The notes below the pieces were generated by a model. That model had not been told where the DNA came from and made no database searches. It saw nothing but the letters and a program-made list of their open reading frames with translations. Shown in pieces: positions 1 to 10,593 of a DNA stretch of 33,971 nt. The stretch's first letter is position 1. Every line of letters begins with the position of its first letter. The stretch is taken from positions 1-33,971 of the forward strand of contig JAQGAU010000224.1 in assembly GCA_034698045.1 (NCBI GenBank), in the 5' to 3' direction. This DNA is from Paramacrobiotus richtersi. Its lineage: Eukaryota > Tardigrada > Eutardigrada > Parachela > Macrobiotidae. A program made the position numbers and the translations under genes.

Positions 1-67
1 GCGAACGACAGAGAGAACTTCCACTATTAAATGTCTGATACAACCAAATAACACTGCTCGTTGGCAG

Positions 68-257
68 GGCTTCCATAATGAACGAATGCTGGTTGTTCGT
101 TCCATCTGGACGTCCAACGTTCGGCGAACTGTGCGGAAAGCTAGCCGATCAGCTCCCATATGACGTTGCTGACCGGTATGTGACGTTTGATACGGACAAT
201 CCGGTCAACGTGGAGTTGCTCCATACTTCGGCGACCGAAGCTGAAACTTGTGTTTAG
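68..257 (+). CDS. C-terminal exon of a protein tyrosine kinase (partial)
   Basis: The reading frame ending at the TAG at 255-257 begins at a splice acceptor (TTGGCAG, 61-67) and encodes ASIMNECWLFVPSGRPTFGE followed by LCGKLADQL and a tail of about 36 residues. The I-M-x-x-C-W, four residues, P-x-x-RPTF-x-EL pattern is subdomain XI, the last helix of the catalytic domain in receptor and cytoplasmic tyrosine kinases. The invariant R that pairs with the APE glutamate is present. The tail is acidic and short and has one tyrosine pair context (LPYDV, DRYVTF). All upstream kinase exons lie outside the window, so the type of kinase cannot be named. A polyadenylation-like AATAAA follows near 344. 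I am confident of the kinase end but not of the subfamily. Confidence 0.72.
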
Positions 258-964
258 TAAACTTGCGTTTGTCTTGTTGTAAATCGTTGGAGCTTGAACC
301 TGGATATTTATGTAAAGTACTGTGACATGTGCAACTGCGTACTAATAAAATCTCAGGAACTGTAGCAAGGACATATGATTTGATGCCCTGTACCACTACT
401 CCTGTTTCTAGCCACAACAGATTACAGTGACCATCATTATGCGATGGTTAGTATCAAATACTATGTCCTACGTATACCCGCTTATACGAGCAAGATTCAA
501 ATCCATGTTACCATCAGTAGCCAAAGTGCAGTTCTGTTGGCATAATTTTTGTGTATTCTGCGAGTAAGGCATGTGAAGCTTCCGTATTCCGATGGACGTA
601 GTACATAGTTATGTAATTTTTTTGCGTAGGCTCAGCGTGCAACATACGCAGATATGCATATCATGAAAGCTGGTTACTCGATCATGCAGCGCTACAACAC
701 AGCAGCATAAACCGTTTTCTTTTCTACGAGGTTTTGTTTACACATTCTATTGATTGTTAGAGTCTTAGTTTTAAAGTGCATGTGTGTTGCATAAAGTCTA
801 GGTTACGAACATGCGATACATAAATCGTGAAACTTAATAATTTCGGCATTTTACATAAGTGGCTACAATCATTATTATCAAGGTACCAAACCGTGTTGCT
901 CATGTGGCAGATCAGTGAAGTGCAATATTTAGCAAGAAGTACCTAGGACCATCATGCACACATG
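258..964. other. Intergenic spacer, no gene seen
   Basis: This AT-rich stretch lies between the kinase stop and the 3' end of A1, which converge. It contains the probable kinase 3' UTR. I see no open frame with family similarity or coding-like composition and no clear repeat. Confidence 0.5.
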
Positions 965-1942
965 TCACATAAGCAAGAGTCTCATTCTGAAGCGGTTAAT
1001 GGTGCAGAGCAAGAATACCCAAATGTCACTAATAACAACCATACCCTCATAAACAACCGTCAAGAACGTATACATTAAGAAGGCAATTACCTTCGGGACT
1101 TCGGACACGATGCCAAGCACACCGACCGCGTTGGGCAGTGCCCCCTCATCAGTCAGTCCAGCGGCCAGTTTGCCATACTTCACATGCAACCCGCTGCTGT
1201 GTTAGCCCAAAGATTGACACTGCATGTGATTCTCGTTAGCAATCCAACAACCTCCAGGACATCCCACTCAGCGTCTGTCGGCAGAATGAAAGAGGGATTG
1301 AAGGGTCCCAGACCGCCGATCCACGGAGCGTCAAGTAACGGGTTGTTGAGAGCAGCGTCCGCAGAGTTGGTTGTCCATCCCATGTACCCCAAGAGCCACA
1401 ACAGGGTGGCGGGATAGAGGGGACCCAGCATCATCAGGGTGGAGGGGACCATGAAGAAGGAGGTGATGCGCCGGATAAAGGCATTTCGGTATCCTTGTTG
1501 AATTTGATCGCGGTTGAGACCGGCCGCGACATGGCACTTCCAGCCGTGGATGATGATGGCGTACGGGATGACCGCATTGCGGAAATGAAGGAGGAGGATC
1601 TTATAGAGTGGGTTGGATGGATGGCAAACCGTGTGAATCGCTGCAATCAGTGTGCGGGGATTAACCATCTTGCTACCCTCGGTTTAGGAATATAACGGCT
1701 AATCAATATCGCAAAACCTTTCCTTTTGCGTTGAAAGAGGTTTGCACATGCAAAATACGGGATTCTACAGTTTAAAAAGAAAGCTAATGCTGCGTATTGA
1801 CGAGAACGAGAACTATCCCTGTACGCAAACAGAGGTCATAGCTCAAGGTTATGCCGATATTCTTACTGATAGCATTGAGTGTAAGCAGCAGTCCAGCCAG
1901 AGCCCAGTTCGCGATCGCCATCCACTTAAACATCCCGGTCAT
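965..1942 (-). pseudogene. A1: four-TM family A gene with a frameshift
   Basis: Exon 1 (1942-1867) encodes MTGMFKWMAIANWALAGLLL and then TLNAI, the first membrane segment. An in-frame ATG also lies at 1948. The donor GTAAGA follows in phase 1, and the acceptor TGATTGCAG opens exon 2 at 1640. Exon 2 has the family-A mark (CHPS, then HFRNAVIP, GWKC), a long hydrophobic stretch (about residues 70-100) and a fourth TM in the VVGLLTRITC region. The frame stops at 1180 right after NTAAG, but the downstream frame (1189-965, ending NRFRMRLLLM) continues the homology to copy A7. Aligned to A7, A1 lacks one base near 1183-1192. Either this is a recent pseudogene, a sequencing error, or the protein truly ends early. 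Function is unknown; a multi-pass membrane protein is inferred. Confidence 0.6.
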
Positions 1943-2058
1943 GGTCATAGCGTCGCTATAGTTTTCTCAGAACCGTAAAGACAGGAGTCCCTGTGATATT
2001 GTAACTGCCAGGAACACCGGTTCTACGAGATCAGAATTAAATCGAGATCAATCAATGC

Positions 2059-2304
2059 TTGAAATGGAAGAAGTGGCTTGAACACGTCTTTACTGCGGGT
2101 CTGTACGGTAGGCCCTCTATACGACCCATCCGTTATGCATGGGATTATATGAGATCCACCATCAGTCAATCGATCGTACCGGAACCGTCTTACGTATTCA
2201 TTGTCAATCGATTATACCGGAGCCAGTGCGATCTGATTAGTGTATGTTGCCCTTATGTATGTCTACAAAATGAAACCTATGTACTGCAGAGCAAAAATTT
2301 TTGA
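2059..2304 (+). pseudogene. A5: conserved orphan exon beside A1
   Basis: The frame ending at TGA 2302-2304 carries YVFIVNRLYRSQCDL and ends VLQSKNF. It matches the minus-strand frame at 22990-22797 (VFIVSRLYCIQCDL, ending LLRSKFFI). Differences include a synonymous CTG/TTA leucine change and the same stop position, so the homology looks protein-level rather than chance. Clear similarity starts near 2119. No start codon, signal or upstream exon is evident. It lies head to head with A1, and the A6/A7 pair repeats this arrangement. It may be the last exon of a gene otherwise lost, or a distant family-A C-terminus (compare NRLYR with NRFRM in A1). A MITE sits 11 bases after the stop. Confidence 0.4.
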
Positions 2305-2315
2305 TATGTCTTGTA

Positions 2316-2604
2316 CAACGAAGGGGGCCGACAACTAGACACCTTGAGTTTACTGTTCCGACATCTAGACACTTATTGCTGACTGAATGCGCACAGTCCC
2401 CGCCGAGTAGCGCCATAGCCAAGACACAGAACAGACAGGCCTCTCTGCAGCTCTTTCGAGAGACAAAAGAGGCCTGTTTGTCTCAGTCTTGCTTGGCTTT
2501 GCACACATTCTGGACGCACGCATTTAATCACCACAGGACGGGCATTAGGTGTCTAGTTATGGAACAGTAAACTCAAGGTGTCTAATTGTCGGCCCCCTTC
2601 GTTG
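2316..2604. mobile_element. Foldback MITE with 44-bp terminal inverted repeats
   Basis: The left end (2316-2359, CAACGAAGGGGGCCGACAAC...) and the right end (2561-2604) are inverted repeats matching at 43 of 44 positions. The element is flanked by TA on both sides (2314-2315, 2605-2606), which fits a Tc1/mariner-type TA target duplication; the symmetry extends one further base (GTA/TAC). The inner arms are also complementary: AACAGACAGGCCTCT near 2430 against AGAGGCCTGTTTGTCTC near 2467, with GCCAAG copies outside them. The whole 289-bp unit could therefore fold into one long hairpin. It has no coding capacity, so it would be a non-autonomous element moved by a transposase encoded elsewhere. 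Confidence 0.82.
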
Positions 2605-2606
2605 TA

Positions 2607-4120
2607 CTGCATATACATGTTGGTTAATTCTGGTGTTGTTATAGGCATTTACATCATGGTTGGATCAGCAGGGCAGGCTTACTACGGCAGCGGCAGTACC
2701 AGCTCTAGTCTGACTCGCCACCGCTAAAACACGAGAAAATTGATAATATGGCCAAGAAATACTGTCGACTGAGAATGTACGTAGACCGTTTACCGCGTGG
2801 ATCTTCATTTCGGAAAATCGATACACGTTTCAGTGCCCGGCTTCTTAGCGCACGCTAGGAGGTGCAGCAAGTAGTTTTTGCACTGACAGCTGTTTGATTT
2901 TAGACAAAAGAAAACAAGGCAGACGCGTGCACTATGTACCGCATGTGCAGTCGGTAGTTGAAACGATTCGTCAGAAAGGGACTTTCCGCAGCAAATCCAG
3001 CGCACCAGCTAGAGTAATAAACACCACGTTGATCCTCAAACACACAAGGTCGTAATGGATCGCAAAAACAAGGTCACTCTCATACCGTCTGACATTGATC
3101 CGTTAGCAGGCTATGAGGGACTCGGAGTGTGCAGATTCTTACGCTTCGTCAGTAAATAAAAATCAGTATATTTTTTTAATGTTGATGGTTAGCAACCTGA
3201 CACTGCTACCCAGTAAGACCCAATAGAGGGCAACAGAGGGTTAGGAAGCAAAAGCAGCGTTGTCCACCTCGACGATGATGTCCTTCATCATCATGACGCA
3301 CATCGTTTTGCTCCACAAACACCACGTAAGATGAGAGCAGAATCGCTCAGTACTTTCTGCAAATTACCGTTTGCACTCGTTAGTTGTTACACAGGATCGC
3401 TTTATCAACTCACCGCCACCAGATCTCGTTTATCACTTCCGTTAATCAGGATCACTGCACACCGTAAACGTCCTCGCAACAGCGTAACGAAGACTGTAGA
3501 CGTTAGACTGCAAATTGCTAATGTTTCTCAATCTGCGAAATGTATTCTTGCTTTGTAACTTGTGTCTATATCTTATCAAAAATTGCTCCGATTCGGTGGA
3601 ATGACCAGACGACAGTCGATAAATGGACCCTGAGTTCTGTTTCGCACCCAATGCCAGCCCATGTCGGTAAAATGAACAAAAGTATGCGAGGACAATAATT
3701 ATTAATTACTGCTAATGTCAGATAGGAATTTTGTTGTTTGTTGTTGCATTCCCTTTTTGTCTGTACCTTCCTCGCCGCTGTCTTGTATGTTCGGAAAAGG
3801 AAATTACAGTTTTGATAACCAACCACCATCGAACCATAAACCGTGTCTCTAGGCATAAGTATCAAGCAAAACAGCTCGCAAGTACTAATTTATTACAAAA
3901 TTACCATAACATCACCTAAGCCACGATCTATCGTCGCTTGTTCACGTTTCTCACGAGATCCAGCACGAGTATTATCAATTTAGCCGCTAAATTAAACGCA
4001 TCCCCAAAAAAACCTGCAAATACTGATGCGCTTTAAATGGGTTATATTACACGAAAATCCCGTTTAAAACCCGATATTTGAAAAGGTATAGTAATCAATT
4101 AGTCAGAAAACTAAATAATC
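2607..4120. other. Intergenic, no supported gene
   Basis: Several open frames exist, but none resembles a family or a paralog in the window. A minus-strand frame near 3250-3370 (MMKDIIVEVDNAAFAS before a stop, with an acceptor-like TTTGCAG upstream) has reasonable codon content and could be a small terminal exon; I would not annotate it without transcript data. The trinucleotide-rich GATGATG/CATCATC around 3275-3296 can form a small hairpin. Confidence 0.35.
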
Positions 4121-4159
4121 AATCAATTAATAATCTTCTTATTAACCGTTCCTGTACCG

Positions 4160-4652
4160 CTGGGGCAACTTCTAGGCATGACAGGGATAAACAATTCGCT
4201 AGAAAATACTTCCCGACCACTAATCCATGTGAAACCCGGGTGTTTGATCATAAAAAAAGGTCTGCTTTCTTTTTCGTCTAAAGTCCGAACGACTCTGACC
4301 ATTGGACACTGCGCTAGGGCTGGGGCAAATTTTAGACGGGTTTTGACCGGAAGTTCTTTGGATGCGAATAACTCTGCTGAAGGACAAGTACCAAACAAAT
4401 CCTGAATTCGTTTTGGGCCTTATAGTTTCTACTACAGGATTGTAGTGAACAGAAGAAGCAGGTCGTATGCGATGAATTTAGGCGATGTAGGATCATTAGG
4501 AACATCAAGCCAAGAAATCCTAATGCTTCCAGTACACTTTGTCGAAAAGCGCTTCTTATACTGCGCAAGCAACGGCCAGATCCCTGTTCTAGCTGCAAAA
4601 GCGTCAGTAGGTTCCCTGTATGAGCATTAGAGTAGGCTAAAAGTTGCCCCAG
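4160..4652. repeat. Three copies of a CTGGGGCAA-type 16-mer
   Basis: CTGGGGCAACTTCTAG (about 4160, +), CTGGGGCAAATTTTAG (about 4320, +) and the complement of CTGGGGCAACTTTTAG (about 4637, read as CTAAAAGTTGCCCCAG) lie within 500 bp. The outer two are inverted, with GGTA also shared beyond the core. This could mark the ends of a degraded element. The enclosed minus-strand frame (4398-4123, containing RLKFAPALAQCPMVRVVRTL) is open for 91 residues but is not recognised. Confidence 0.35.
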
Positions 4653-4725
4653 TGGTATTCCGATGGATTAAAGTGTGTGGTACGGGAGCGGTTAAACAAA
4701 ATGCTGGTGTCATTGTGTCGACGTA

Positions 4726-5462
4726 TCAGTGCAGAAACGACGACGACACCAGGTGAACAGGGATCCACCGCCCCTGCGCCAGCATATCCTCCACCTCGAC
4801 TTCCAACCACACAAACCGAATCCGAATACCCAGCAGCAAATACTGGTTCGCCCACCAACCGTTTCGAACCAGCCTACAGGGATACTCGACGATCCCCGAC
4901 AATACACTATACACATCGGCATCAAATCCATACTTTTGCTCCACGGCGATATAGCCAATCATATGCAGTGGTATCAGGATCAGGATGTACATTCCATTCG
5001 GAGTCTGATACGCAAAGATCATGGCCGCCATTGCGGCCGGGGAACACGTGTCAAGACACACATTCCAACAGCCTAGACACGCGGCATTGATCATTCCATA
5101 GGAGATAGTCAGTCCGAAGAAGACCGACCCGTTGATTAGGCACTGGGTCTCCAGTTGGCTGGGGGAGTCGAGCGTGGATGTGGCCATGTTGGCCAGGGAC
5201 CAGGAGCCACGGCGGTACAGTTCGCTGGCGTAACAGACGGTGAGCGTCGAGAAAAACAGATGCAACAGGCGGAGAACGAGACAGGCTGGTGTTCTGCATC
5301 CAAGGCCTAGAAATGATGTGATTTAAACACAATGCGCTTGTTGCAGCAGGTTCTAAGAGAGTTTCCCTTACTCAGTGTAGTTATTCCGAAAAGTATGTAC
5401 AGCACGCCGGAAATTATGTGGAAACAGCCGAAAAGTTTAGCAAAGCGAGAAATGGTCCACAT
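4726..5462 (-). CDS. B1: four-TM family B membrane protein
   Basis: Two exons give 223 residues. Exon 1 (5462-5372, 91 nt) encodes MWTISRFAKLFGCFHIISGV and the rest of TM1. The donor is GTAAGG in phase 1, and the 65-bp intron ends in TTTCTAG. Exon 2 (5306-4726) carries the family-B block (LGCRTPACLVLRLLH, TM2), TM3 with a following Cys cluster (CLGCWNVCLDTCSP), TM4 (YILILIPLHMIGYIAV) and a cytoplasm-like tail with GRWIPVHLVSS. All four B copies keep the exon-1 length of 91 nt, the intron phase and these motifs, which supports a functional gene. No known family is recognised. Tetraspanin or claudin-like topology is only an analogy; the CCG of tetraspanins is absent. Confidence 0.74.
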
Positions 5463-7088
5463 GGTGAGGATCGACTCCGATCGGGATCGTCTGGCTGCGA
5501 TTTTTGCAGGAAACTACAATCCTTGGAGCAAACAGAACAGCTGCACAGAGAAAGACTTGTAATACTCTGGACAAATTCGTTCTCCAGATGGAACGTGATT
5601 GCGATACTCCGAGTTCGCGAAAATAGTCCTAATTGTAACCAAGCCGAGATTCGTGATTTCACACTGACTATCTGTACAACAACAAAAAATGACTCATCGG
5701 TAAATTATGACTGGAAGTGTGCGCTGTCTGCGCAGCAGGCTACAGTGTTGAGCTAGCCAACTGCAACAACCACTAGGGCGGCTGCCGCATGACTTTACCA
5801 GGTTAATGTCTTAACGTACCGTTACCGCGGCGTTACGTATGTTCGCTGCTGACCTGTCTATCTGTTTTGTAGATAAATGACCTCAGGATTCCGTCTGTGC
5901 AGTTTTATCGTTTCTTTTGAGGCTATAATATCAAGTTTCCTTCCGAAAGTGAATTGCACGCGTTCCACCGCGGATCCACGATAACTATCAAACTGCAGAT
6001 CAGTTTGTTTCTTATTACCAGTGTATTTTAAATTGTCACGTACACAACCCATATATTTCAACTCCAGTCAACTAACAATCTGTTGTTGAAAAGGGAGGTA
6101 CCGTACGTGCTACATGTTACGTGCTACCGACAGTTTACACTTACGTAAACATGGAACAATTAGGAGAACATTCGCAATTATAGAGTGTGCTGGGCAAGGT
6201 TTTAATTATCGCTGAAAATCATATGCCATATGAAATGGCATTGCTGAACTGCGTACTGTTGTCACAGCCCTCGCTTGACTGCCTGATATCAACGAAATAA
6301 ACCTTACGTGATCCGCTTTATTATTGTTGTGAGCACCATGAATGAGTCTCCGTGTGGATTACACATTCGTATGAATGAATAAAAAGGTTTTGTGACATTT
6401 AATATTACGTCCCTCCAATAGAAACCTTACAGAGTTACAGTTTGGAACGCTGGAATTACAAACTCGTGCAAACGCTATTACATATACCTCTACGTGATTT
6501 GGATGTGCCTAAAGCACCTGTGCTCAACACAAGAAGTAGTCATTCGTGACGTATTATATTCATTGTAGAATGCGATCTATATTTGGATGATCGAGCCTAG
6601 ATTGATGACCTTACGTTTAGCGATGACGCTCGTTATCTCTTACACGCACATGAGATGCCACATGATATCTGATGCTAAAGCGCGGGTAAAACAGCACCGG
6701 ATCCATAAACCCGCGGCGCCTTGCCGCTAAGCTAGGTAAGTCACTGCAAGAGCTTTCTAATTTTTGTCCTTTTTTTCCCAGTATAAGCAGGCGCCACAGC
6801 TTTCCGTCGGCGTCCAGAATATCCAGCAAATTGTATGCACAAACTGCATCGCTGGACGGTATCAGTAAGCACTCGTAGTACTGAGTACACTTTGCACATC
6901 TGGATCAGGAGTAGCGATCGATTTTCTGAGCCCGTATACACCTGCTAATATGTGTCGATACCTGTAAGATTACCGCTTCGTTTCTAGCCTCATCGCTTGT
7001 CAAACACATTTACCTCAGCAAGCGCGAGAACTGCCGTTATACAGTTAAAACCTTTTGATCGCTTGTCGCGTTCCTTCTATCTACTATT
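5463..7088. other. Intergenic between B1 and A2, one conserved block
   Basis: B1 and A2 are divergent, so both promoters lie here. No paralog of the F gene is present, unlike at B2 and B3. The only feature I can support is a block at about 5700-5790 shared with the region upstream of B4 (ACAACCACTAGGGCGG at 5766-5781). Frames around 6617-6941 (LLDILDADGKLWRLLILGKK and a shifted overlap across an A7 run) look mildly coding-like but have no recognised homolog. Confidence 0.4.
5701..5790 (-). other. Conserved block upstream of B1, also upstream of B4
   Basis: Read on the minus strand, this gives TGCGGCAGCCGCCCTAGTGG and onward, 21 of 23 bases identical to the complement of 29582-29604. In translation both give C-x-x-RPSGC-x-x-WL. 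It lies about 300 bp before the B1 start, and the B4 copy lies about 240 bp before its start. It could be a small Cys-rich exon, a 5' UTR exon of the B genes, or a regulatory block. Several of the differences would be non-synonymous, so coding is not established. Confidence 0.4.
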
Positions 7089-7997
7089 ATGGATCCACTG
7101 CACCTTATTTTCATATTATGTGCTGGTTTTGTTATGAGCAAATTTTTTCACCCAGATCACACTTACGCCTCTCTCGTTTTACCGGTAATCTTTGCAAATA
7201 TTTCGAGCGCTACTCTAGTAAACATCCTTGGAGTCCTGAACATGCTTTTTGGACTAGCCCTGTTACCTTTGAATGCTGCAGGTAAACTCTATACAACAGC
7301 CAAAACCAAGCTGAATAAAACAATAAAAAAAAGCTGAATAAAAATAATATACTTTTTAGTTATTTCCGCAATACACCCACCACCTTCGTACAATGAGTAC
7401 GAGCTTCACAAGCTGTACAACGCTGTCACTCCGTTGCTGATAGTTTTGTATGGACGAAAATGCCGAGAGATTTGTGCAGTATATCGCACATGGGGACTTT
7501 TCCCTCGCCTGATCTCCACCGTTAAACTATGGCTACTCGGTGCGATCTGCATTTGCGTTTGTTGGAGCGGCGCTATCGGCAACGATTCCCTATCGTTCCG
7601 GGTCATCGGTGATTTTCGCAACCTCCCGGTTTTCCTGGACAACCTGCAGAGGGGACTGACATCTTCCGCATTCGGCAGTTTTAGCATCACTTCATTGTCA
7701 ATTGTTTCCTCGGGTTGGCCGGAGATAGCAAGGAACATCATGGTCTTTACTTATCTTTTGGTTATACCCGGTTTGATTGTGTTTTCCTGGATGGTCTACT
7801 TTCCAGTGGCGCTGCACGGACTGCCGGAAGAGCGAGTCAAAGGGCTGTTTGCTTTTCGATTGTATTACTGGATGGTTATGGAATCGTCTGTTCCGTATAG
7901 GTTCATCGGAAATATGGCTTACCTTTGGCTGCAAAAGGTCTATCAAGAAACCATATACGGACAGGAAAAATTACCCTTACCGTATATAACTAGGTAA
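7089..7997 (+). CDS. A2: intact four-TM family A membrane protein
   Basis: Two exons give 276 residues. Exon 1 (7089-7281) starts MDPLHLIFILCAGFVMSKFF, with a second hydrophobic run (VNILGVLNMLFGLALLPLNA). The donor is GTAAAC in phase 1; the 78-bp intron ends ACTTTTTAG. Exon 2 (7360-7997) begins ISAIHPPPSYNEYELHKLYN, then NAVTPLLIVLYGRKC (family-A mark), TM3 (LWLLGAICICVCWSG), a Ser/Asp-rich loop (VIGDFRNLPVF), a long TM (IMVFTYLLVIPGLIVFSWMV) and a charged C-terminal part ending PLPYITR. The phase-1 intron after the first hydrophobic region is shared with A1, A3, A4 and all B genes. Exon 1 is longer than in A1 and A4 (64 vs 25 codons). Role unknown; plasma or endomembrane protein inferred. 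Confidence 0.75.
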
Positions 7998-8056
7998 TCG
8001 CACTCCACTGCGTTTGCGATGAAGACCGAAGCGAACGGAGACATACCGGTCTGAGC

Positions 8057-8118
8057 GAGAGAGAGAGAGAGAGAGAGAGAGACATACACAGAGAGACAGA
8101 CAGAGTGAGAGAGAGAAT
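8057..8118. repeat. (GA)n microsatellite
   Basis: Thirteen uninterrupted GA units (8057-8082) are followed by interrupted GA/CAGA units to about 8118, 60 bp downstream of the A2 stop. Confidence 0.9.
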
Positions 8119-8314
8119 CTTTTGTTCTCCATAATGTGCTCTTATTTTGCTCATATCTCGCTCATTTTTCGAGATATGCATACCAAAAACTAATCAGCTC
8201 ATCTACAAGTCGGTATCTACGCTCTGTTCAAATTTGAAGAAAATCGGATGAAAACTGACCGCGCTATCGCGGTGCGCAAAAACGGTTGGCAACAAACATT
8301 TTTCCGTTACTCTT

Positions 8315-9447
8315 GAATATGGAGGACCTCCGCTTCGCTTCGGTCGACCGTAGGGGTGTCGTTACACATGCGCTAACCGGCCTTAACTGTATTTTCTGCT
8401 GTTACTGTGTATTTGGTGGTCAGTAGGACTTTTGATTTGCTCTTTTATTTGTAACTTTTTTTTGGTGGTCAGTGGGACTTTTGATTTGCTCTTATATCTG
8501 TGACTTATGTATCCATATCACAGTTTAAAAAAAGGGTACAGTGCCTACGAAAAATTTGACAGGCGTGTACGGTGTACATAATCGTCGCAAGGAAATAACC
8601 ATGTACGTACTAGTTTTGGCTTCCATTGCACAACGAAAGTTTTCAAAATATCTCATATCATCGTATTATTAAAGCCATTCAAAGTGTGTAAACAGATATT
8701 CTCACTGGTTCCTTACATTATTGCACATGTCCCATAGCATAGAGCAAGAGAGCTGATTTTGCATTTCTCCGGAGGGAAGAATAAAGCGAACCCTTCATAT
8801 ATACCATTCATAACGTATGTACTCCAACGTACACAGAATACATTGCGCCATCTGAAGGTCGCAGTAGCCCATAAAACGAGAAGGATATTGCCGGAATACA
8901 AAGTATTTCCCATATACATAAAATTTCAGTTTCGCGAAAAGTTCGCGAATATTTTCACTGACTCGTCCCAGATTCTTCGGGGTTCCCAGAAATCGCGAAC
9001 AGTTGGCTTTTTGGCAATTTGGTGCAGTCACCGGATGGAACATGCGATATGCGAGCGTTTGCCAGCGATAGAGTTCTGTGCTGTACTGGCAAACCAAAGC
9101 GAAGGATCCAAGAGGCAAACGTGGTCATTTTTTTAAGGGCCTTCTCCCGCGTTTAGCACCGCAGGTTTTCTTGCAGAAAATGGATTCCTCATGTTTAGTC
9201 AATTGATGGCAATTGTGTGCCTTGAAAATAAAATAAGCCTGTTTGCAGAGTGCGTAACTATCCTCCAGCCAAACGTTAAATGCACGTTGTGTCATTTGCG
9301 TGTACCCTAACGCAAGGTAATGATGATGATCTGCTTTAATAACATGAATCTTTAGGGTCATGCAGTGCAGCATTAAAAAGTCGATTCTTACGGAGTTGTG
9401 GTGCATATGGATATTCGACCGAAGCGAAGCGAAGGTCCTCTATACTC
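8315..9447. mobile_element. About 1.1-kb unit bounded by 33-bp inverted repeats
   Basis: GAATATGGAGGACCTCCGCT at 8315 onward and the complement of 9447-9415 agree at 30 of 33 positions, sharing GAGGACC-CGCTTCGCTTCGGTCGA. The similarity reaches weakly further out (TTTTCC...). Inside are a 49-bp tandem duplication and two unrecognised minus-strand frames (9406-9125, ending KKTCGAKRGRRPLKK; and 9118-8795). No transposase motif is visible and no clear target duplication is seen. It may be a decayed transposon or a genomic inverted repeat. The 5' flank (8130-8310, with GAAGAAAATCGGATGAAAAC) has the look of a dispersed repeat. Confidence 0.42.
8412..8506. repeat. Two-copy tandem duplication, period 49 bp
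   Basis: TTTGGTGGTCAGTAGGACTT at 8412 onward recurs at 8461 as TTTGGTGGTCAGTGGGACTT, each followed by TTGATTTGCTCTT and a T-rich end. Confidence 0.85.
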
Positions 9448-9530
9448 AGGAAAACTGGGGTTTTAGTGTCTGTGTATCCGTCACCATTATTGCGCAATTT
9501 TCGGCCCTATATACTCAGGAAAACTGAGGT
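9438..9530. repeat. Direct repeat of about 25 bp
   Basis: CCTCTATACTCAGGAAAACT at 9438 and CCCTATATACTCAGGAAAAC at 9505 are near-identical and continue with G-G-G-G-T or G-A-G-G-T. The first copy overlaps the right arm of the inverted repeat. A second short pair, GGGCCCAATAA and GGGCCCAGTAA, lies at 9603 and 9638. Confidence 0.55.
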
Positions 9531-10593
9531 CAACGATATAAACGATCTGCGGTACGTCTGCTGTCAACAGAGTCCGCTAGCAACCACCGATAGATGGGGT
9601 GGGCCCAATAAAGACTTTTTGCTGTGCACCGGGCCCAGTAAGCACGTTTGCGAGGTACACCAAGTCCAGACATAATAATAATTATCTCTTAACTACCGGT
9701 AGGGGGAATATTCCATGTCACCGATAATACCGCCGCTTGTTAAACTGCAAAGGAACGCTGTGCGGTGACTTACCCGGAAGCCACACTAACCAACCCCGTT
9801 TCTCTACTCTTTCATAATATGTAGCGTGCGTTTGCGTTAAACTCGCGGCTATATCGTTAGCAAGTGCTGCTGTTGCTACAGTCGCAACAGCGTTAACTCA
9901 GCAGTATCCGAAGAAGGCCAGCATACTGTAAACCTGTAGAATGCATGGAAGCTCCTCCGGATCAGTGGAAATTGTTTACCGTACTTATCGATTTAGAAAT
10001 CAGTCATACCGGTGCTTTGCCAATTCCAACGTAACGTGCGCCAGTGAAAATAAAACTTGGTGATTGGTGGAAAGGCGCTAGTCCTACTAGATGTATAGTG
10101 TACTTATTAGAATTTTAACGCTTGTTACTCTCCATAGAATACCTCACTTAGGACACGAAAATTTGGCTTTGGATACTATTGACGTGCATCGCAACGTATC
10201 AAAGGCGTAGCTAGGACACGTACATTTATACGAGTACAGCATCTCACTGTATCCACACAGAGTATCACAGTTTAACCTGTCCAGTATAACAACCTGGGTA
10301 ACTGCTGAGAAGAAAATTAATGAGAACAGCTTTCGATAATATATGAATGCTCAACCGCACTCGCGCGGCTTAAGACATTAATTTTGGCCTTTTACGAAAC
10401 ACTGATGCATGTTGTTATGTACTATGCTTCCGTCCGTCCTGCACGTCGACTCTGCAGGTACTTCACTTTTATCGGTTCAACTAAACAACTAAATTTGCGA
10501 ATAATTCCAAACCACACGTGACAGTATCCACAAAACAAAATTTAAAGGAAAGCGGCGAACGCCCTTTTACGCATTGTGATCAGTGTGAGCAGG
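9531..10593. other. Intergenic, nothing supported
   Basis: This is AT-rich spacer between the inverted-repeat unit and the A3 pseudogene. No frame shows family features. Confidence 0.45.

Noticed and set aside
1184-1695. Plus-strand open frames across the A1 locus
   Set aside because: They are antisense shadows of A1 exon 2; the minus-strand reading has the splice sites and paralogs.
3566-3865. 99-residue minus-strand frame
   Set aside because: No motif, paralog or splice context; overlaps open frames on the other strand.
4644-5090. 148-residue plus-strand frame over B1
   Set aside because: It is antisense to B1, Pro/Arg/Thr-rich from reading hydrophobic codons backward, and absent from the other B copies.
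8759-9136. 125-residue plus-strand frame inside the inverted-repeat unit
   Set aside because: Both strands are open here and neither shows a recognised domain, so no strand can be preferred.
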